Source: an uncultured Apibacter sp. (GTDB lineage: Bacteria; Bacteroidota; Bacteroidia; Flavobacteriales; Weeksellaceae). From it: a stretch of 54,748 nt of DNA. Below the pieces are notes generated by a model, which worked only from the letters and a program-made list of their open reading frames with translations, was not told where the DNA came from and did no database searches. The stretch is taken from assembly GCA_945280365.1 (NCBI GenBank), contig CALYQD010000016.1, forward strand, positions 1 through 54,748, written 5' to 3'. Positions 54,641-54,748 of the stretch are shown piece by piece. Made by a program: the position numbers and the translations under genes. Position 1 is the stretch's first letter. Every line of letters starts with the position of its first letter.

Positions 54641-54748
54641 AAAATTTATTTGATTAATAATTATTTATATAAATTTAACATTTTATTACACTTTAAATAA
54701 TTTAAATTAAAAATATAAAGAATCGCTTTATTCATAATATTATCTTTA

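Larger units (their letters stand above)
50690..54748. repeat. Tandem array of CD225 units of about 1.15-1.18 kb
   Basis: Four head-to-tail units on the minus strand. CD225 starts at 51149, 52331, 53485 and 54640 give periods of 1182, 1154 and 1155 bases. Homology covers both genes and spacers: promoter region, CD225 gene, the 3' segment ending in CTTCGTTAAACATACTAAT-like sequence, the first codons of the DUF2752 gene and a decayed gene fragment. The left edge lies inside DUF2752 near 50690. The right edge is cut by the end of the window. The last two units are the most alike. Confidence 0.9.

Noticed and set aside
50690-54748. CRISPR or other short-spacer array
   Set aside because: The repeats are gene-sized, with homology throughout the unit and no short regular repeat/spacer pattern.

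Overview
The window looks like chromosomal DNA of a very AT-rich member of the Bacteroidota, most likely class Flavobacteriia and perhaps a host-associated Weeksellaceae-type lineage such as Apibacter. This assignment is inference. It rests on gene families typical of that phylum (DUF2723/GT117 membrane protein, GH3-like protein, DUF3822, recQ-kdsD-tatC order, CD225 and DUF2752 proteins), on promoters that match the Bacteroidota -7 consensus TAnnTTTG at many genes, and on the general absence of strong Shine-Dalgarno sequences. No rRNA, CRISPR array or intact transposase was seen.

Layout. 0-6.1 kb: two paralogous XRE regulators with duplicated promoters, a tRNA-Arg(CCT), a copper P-type ATPase, a 32-codon single-membrane-span gene with its own promoter and terminator, and the wreck of a mobile element (integrase and phage-type repressor remnants) next to tRNA-Arg(TCG). 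6.1-16.9 kb: a cell-envelope region with a large DUF2723 protein, a GH3-like protein, two family-2 glycosyltransferases, a methyltransferase, a Wzx-like flippase, a secreted carboxypeptidase-regulatory-like protein and a DUF4442 hotdog protein. 17-26 kb: core genes etfB-etfA, prmA-clpS, a deoxynucleoside kinase, recQ, kdsD, tatC and a fructosamine-kinase-like gene. 27-44 kb: an azurin-like lipoprotein, purA, pepD, a Xaa-Pro aminopeptidase, ackA, ahcY, a nitrilase-family amidase, a GyrI-like protein, rsmD-DUF3822 and tig. Two decayed genes are interspersed here: a cupin-like/JmjC pseudogene and a weak GNAT-like remnant. 44-50 kb: a probable non-coding transcription unit, an unknown gene divergent from an HTH repressor, an endonuclease/exonuclease/phosphatase-family protein, a DUF937-like protein and metG.

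The most unusual region is the right end (about 50.3-54.75 kb). It holds one intact DUF2752 gene followed by a tandem array of units of about 1.15-1.18 kb. Each unit carries an intact CD225/dispanin-like (IFITM-like) membrane protein gene with a strongly conserved N-terminus and divergent C-terminal membrane region. Three CD225 copies are followed by a truncated 5' stub of the DUF2752 gene, and three spacers carry decayed copies of another, unidentified gene. The array runs to the window edge and may continue.

Many small genes are single transcription units ended by clear intrinsic terminators. Where several genes lie on one strand with short spacing (20411-21870, 24255-26091, 13002-15371, etf, prmA-clpS, rsmD-DUF3822) they are likely operons.
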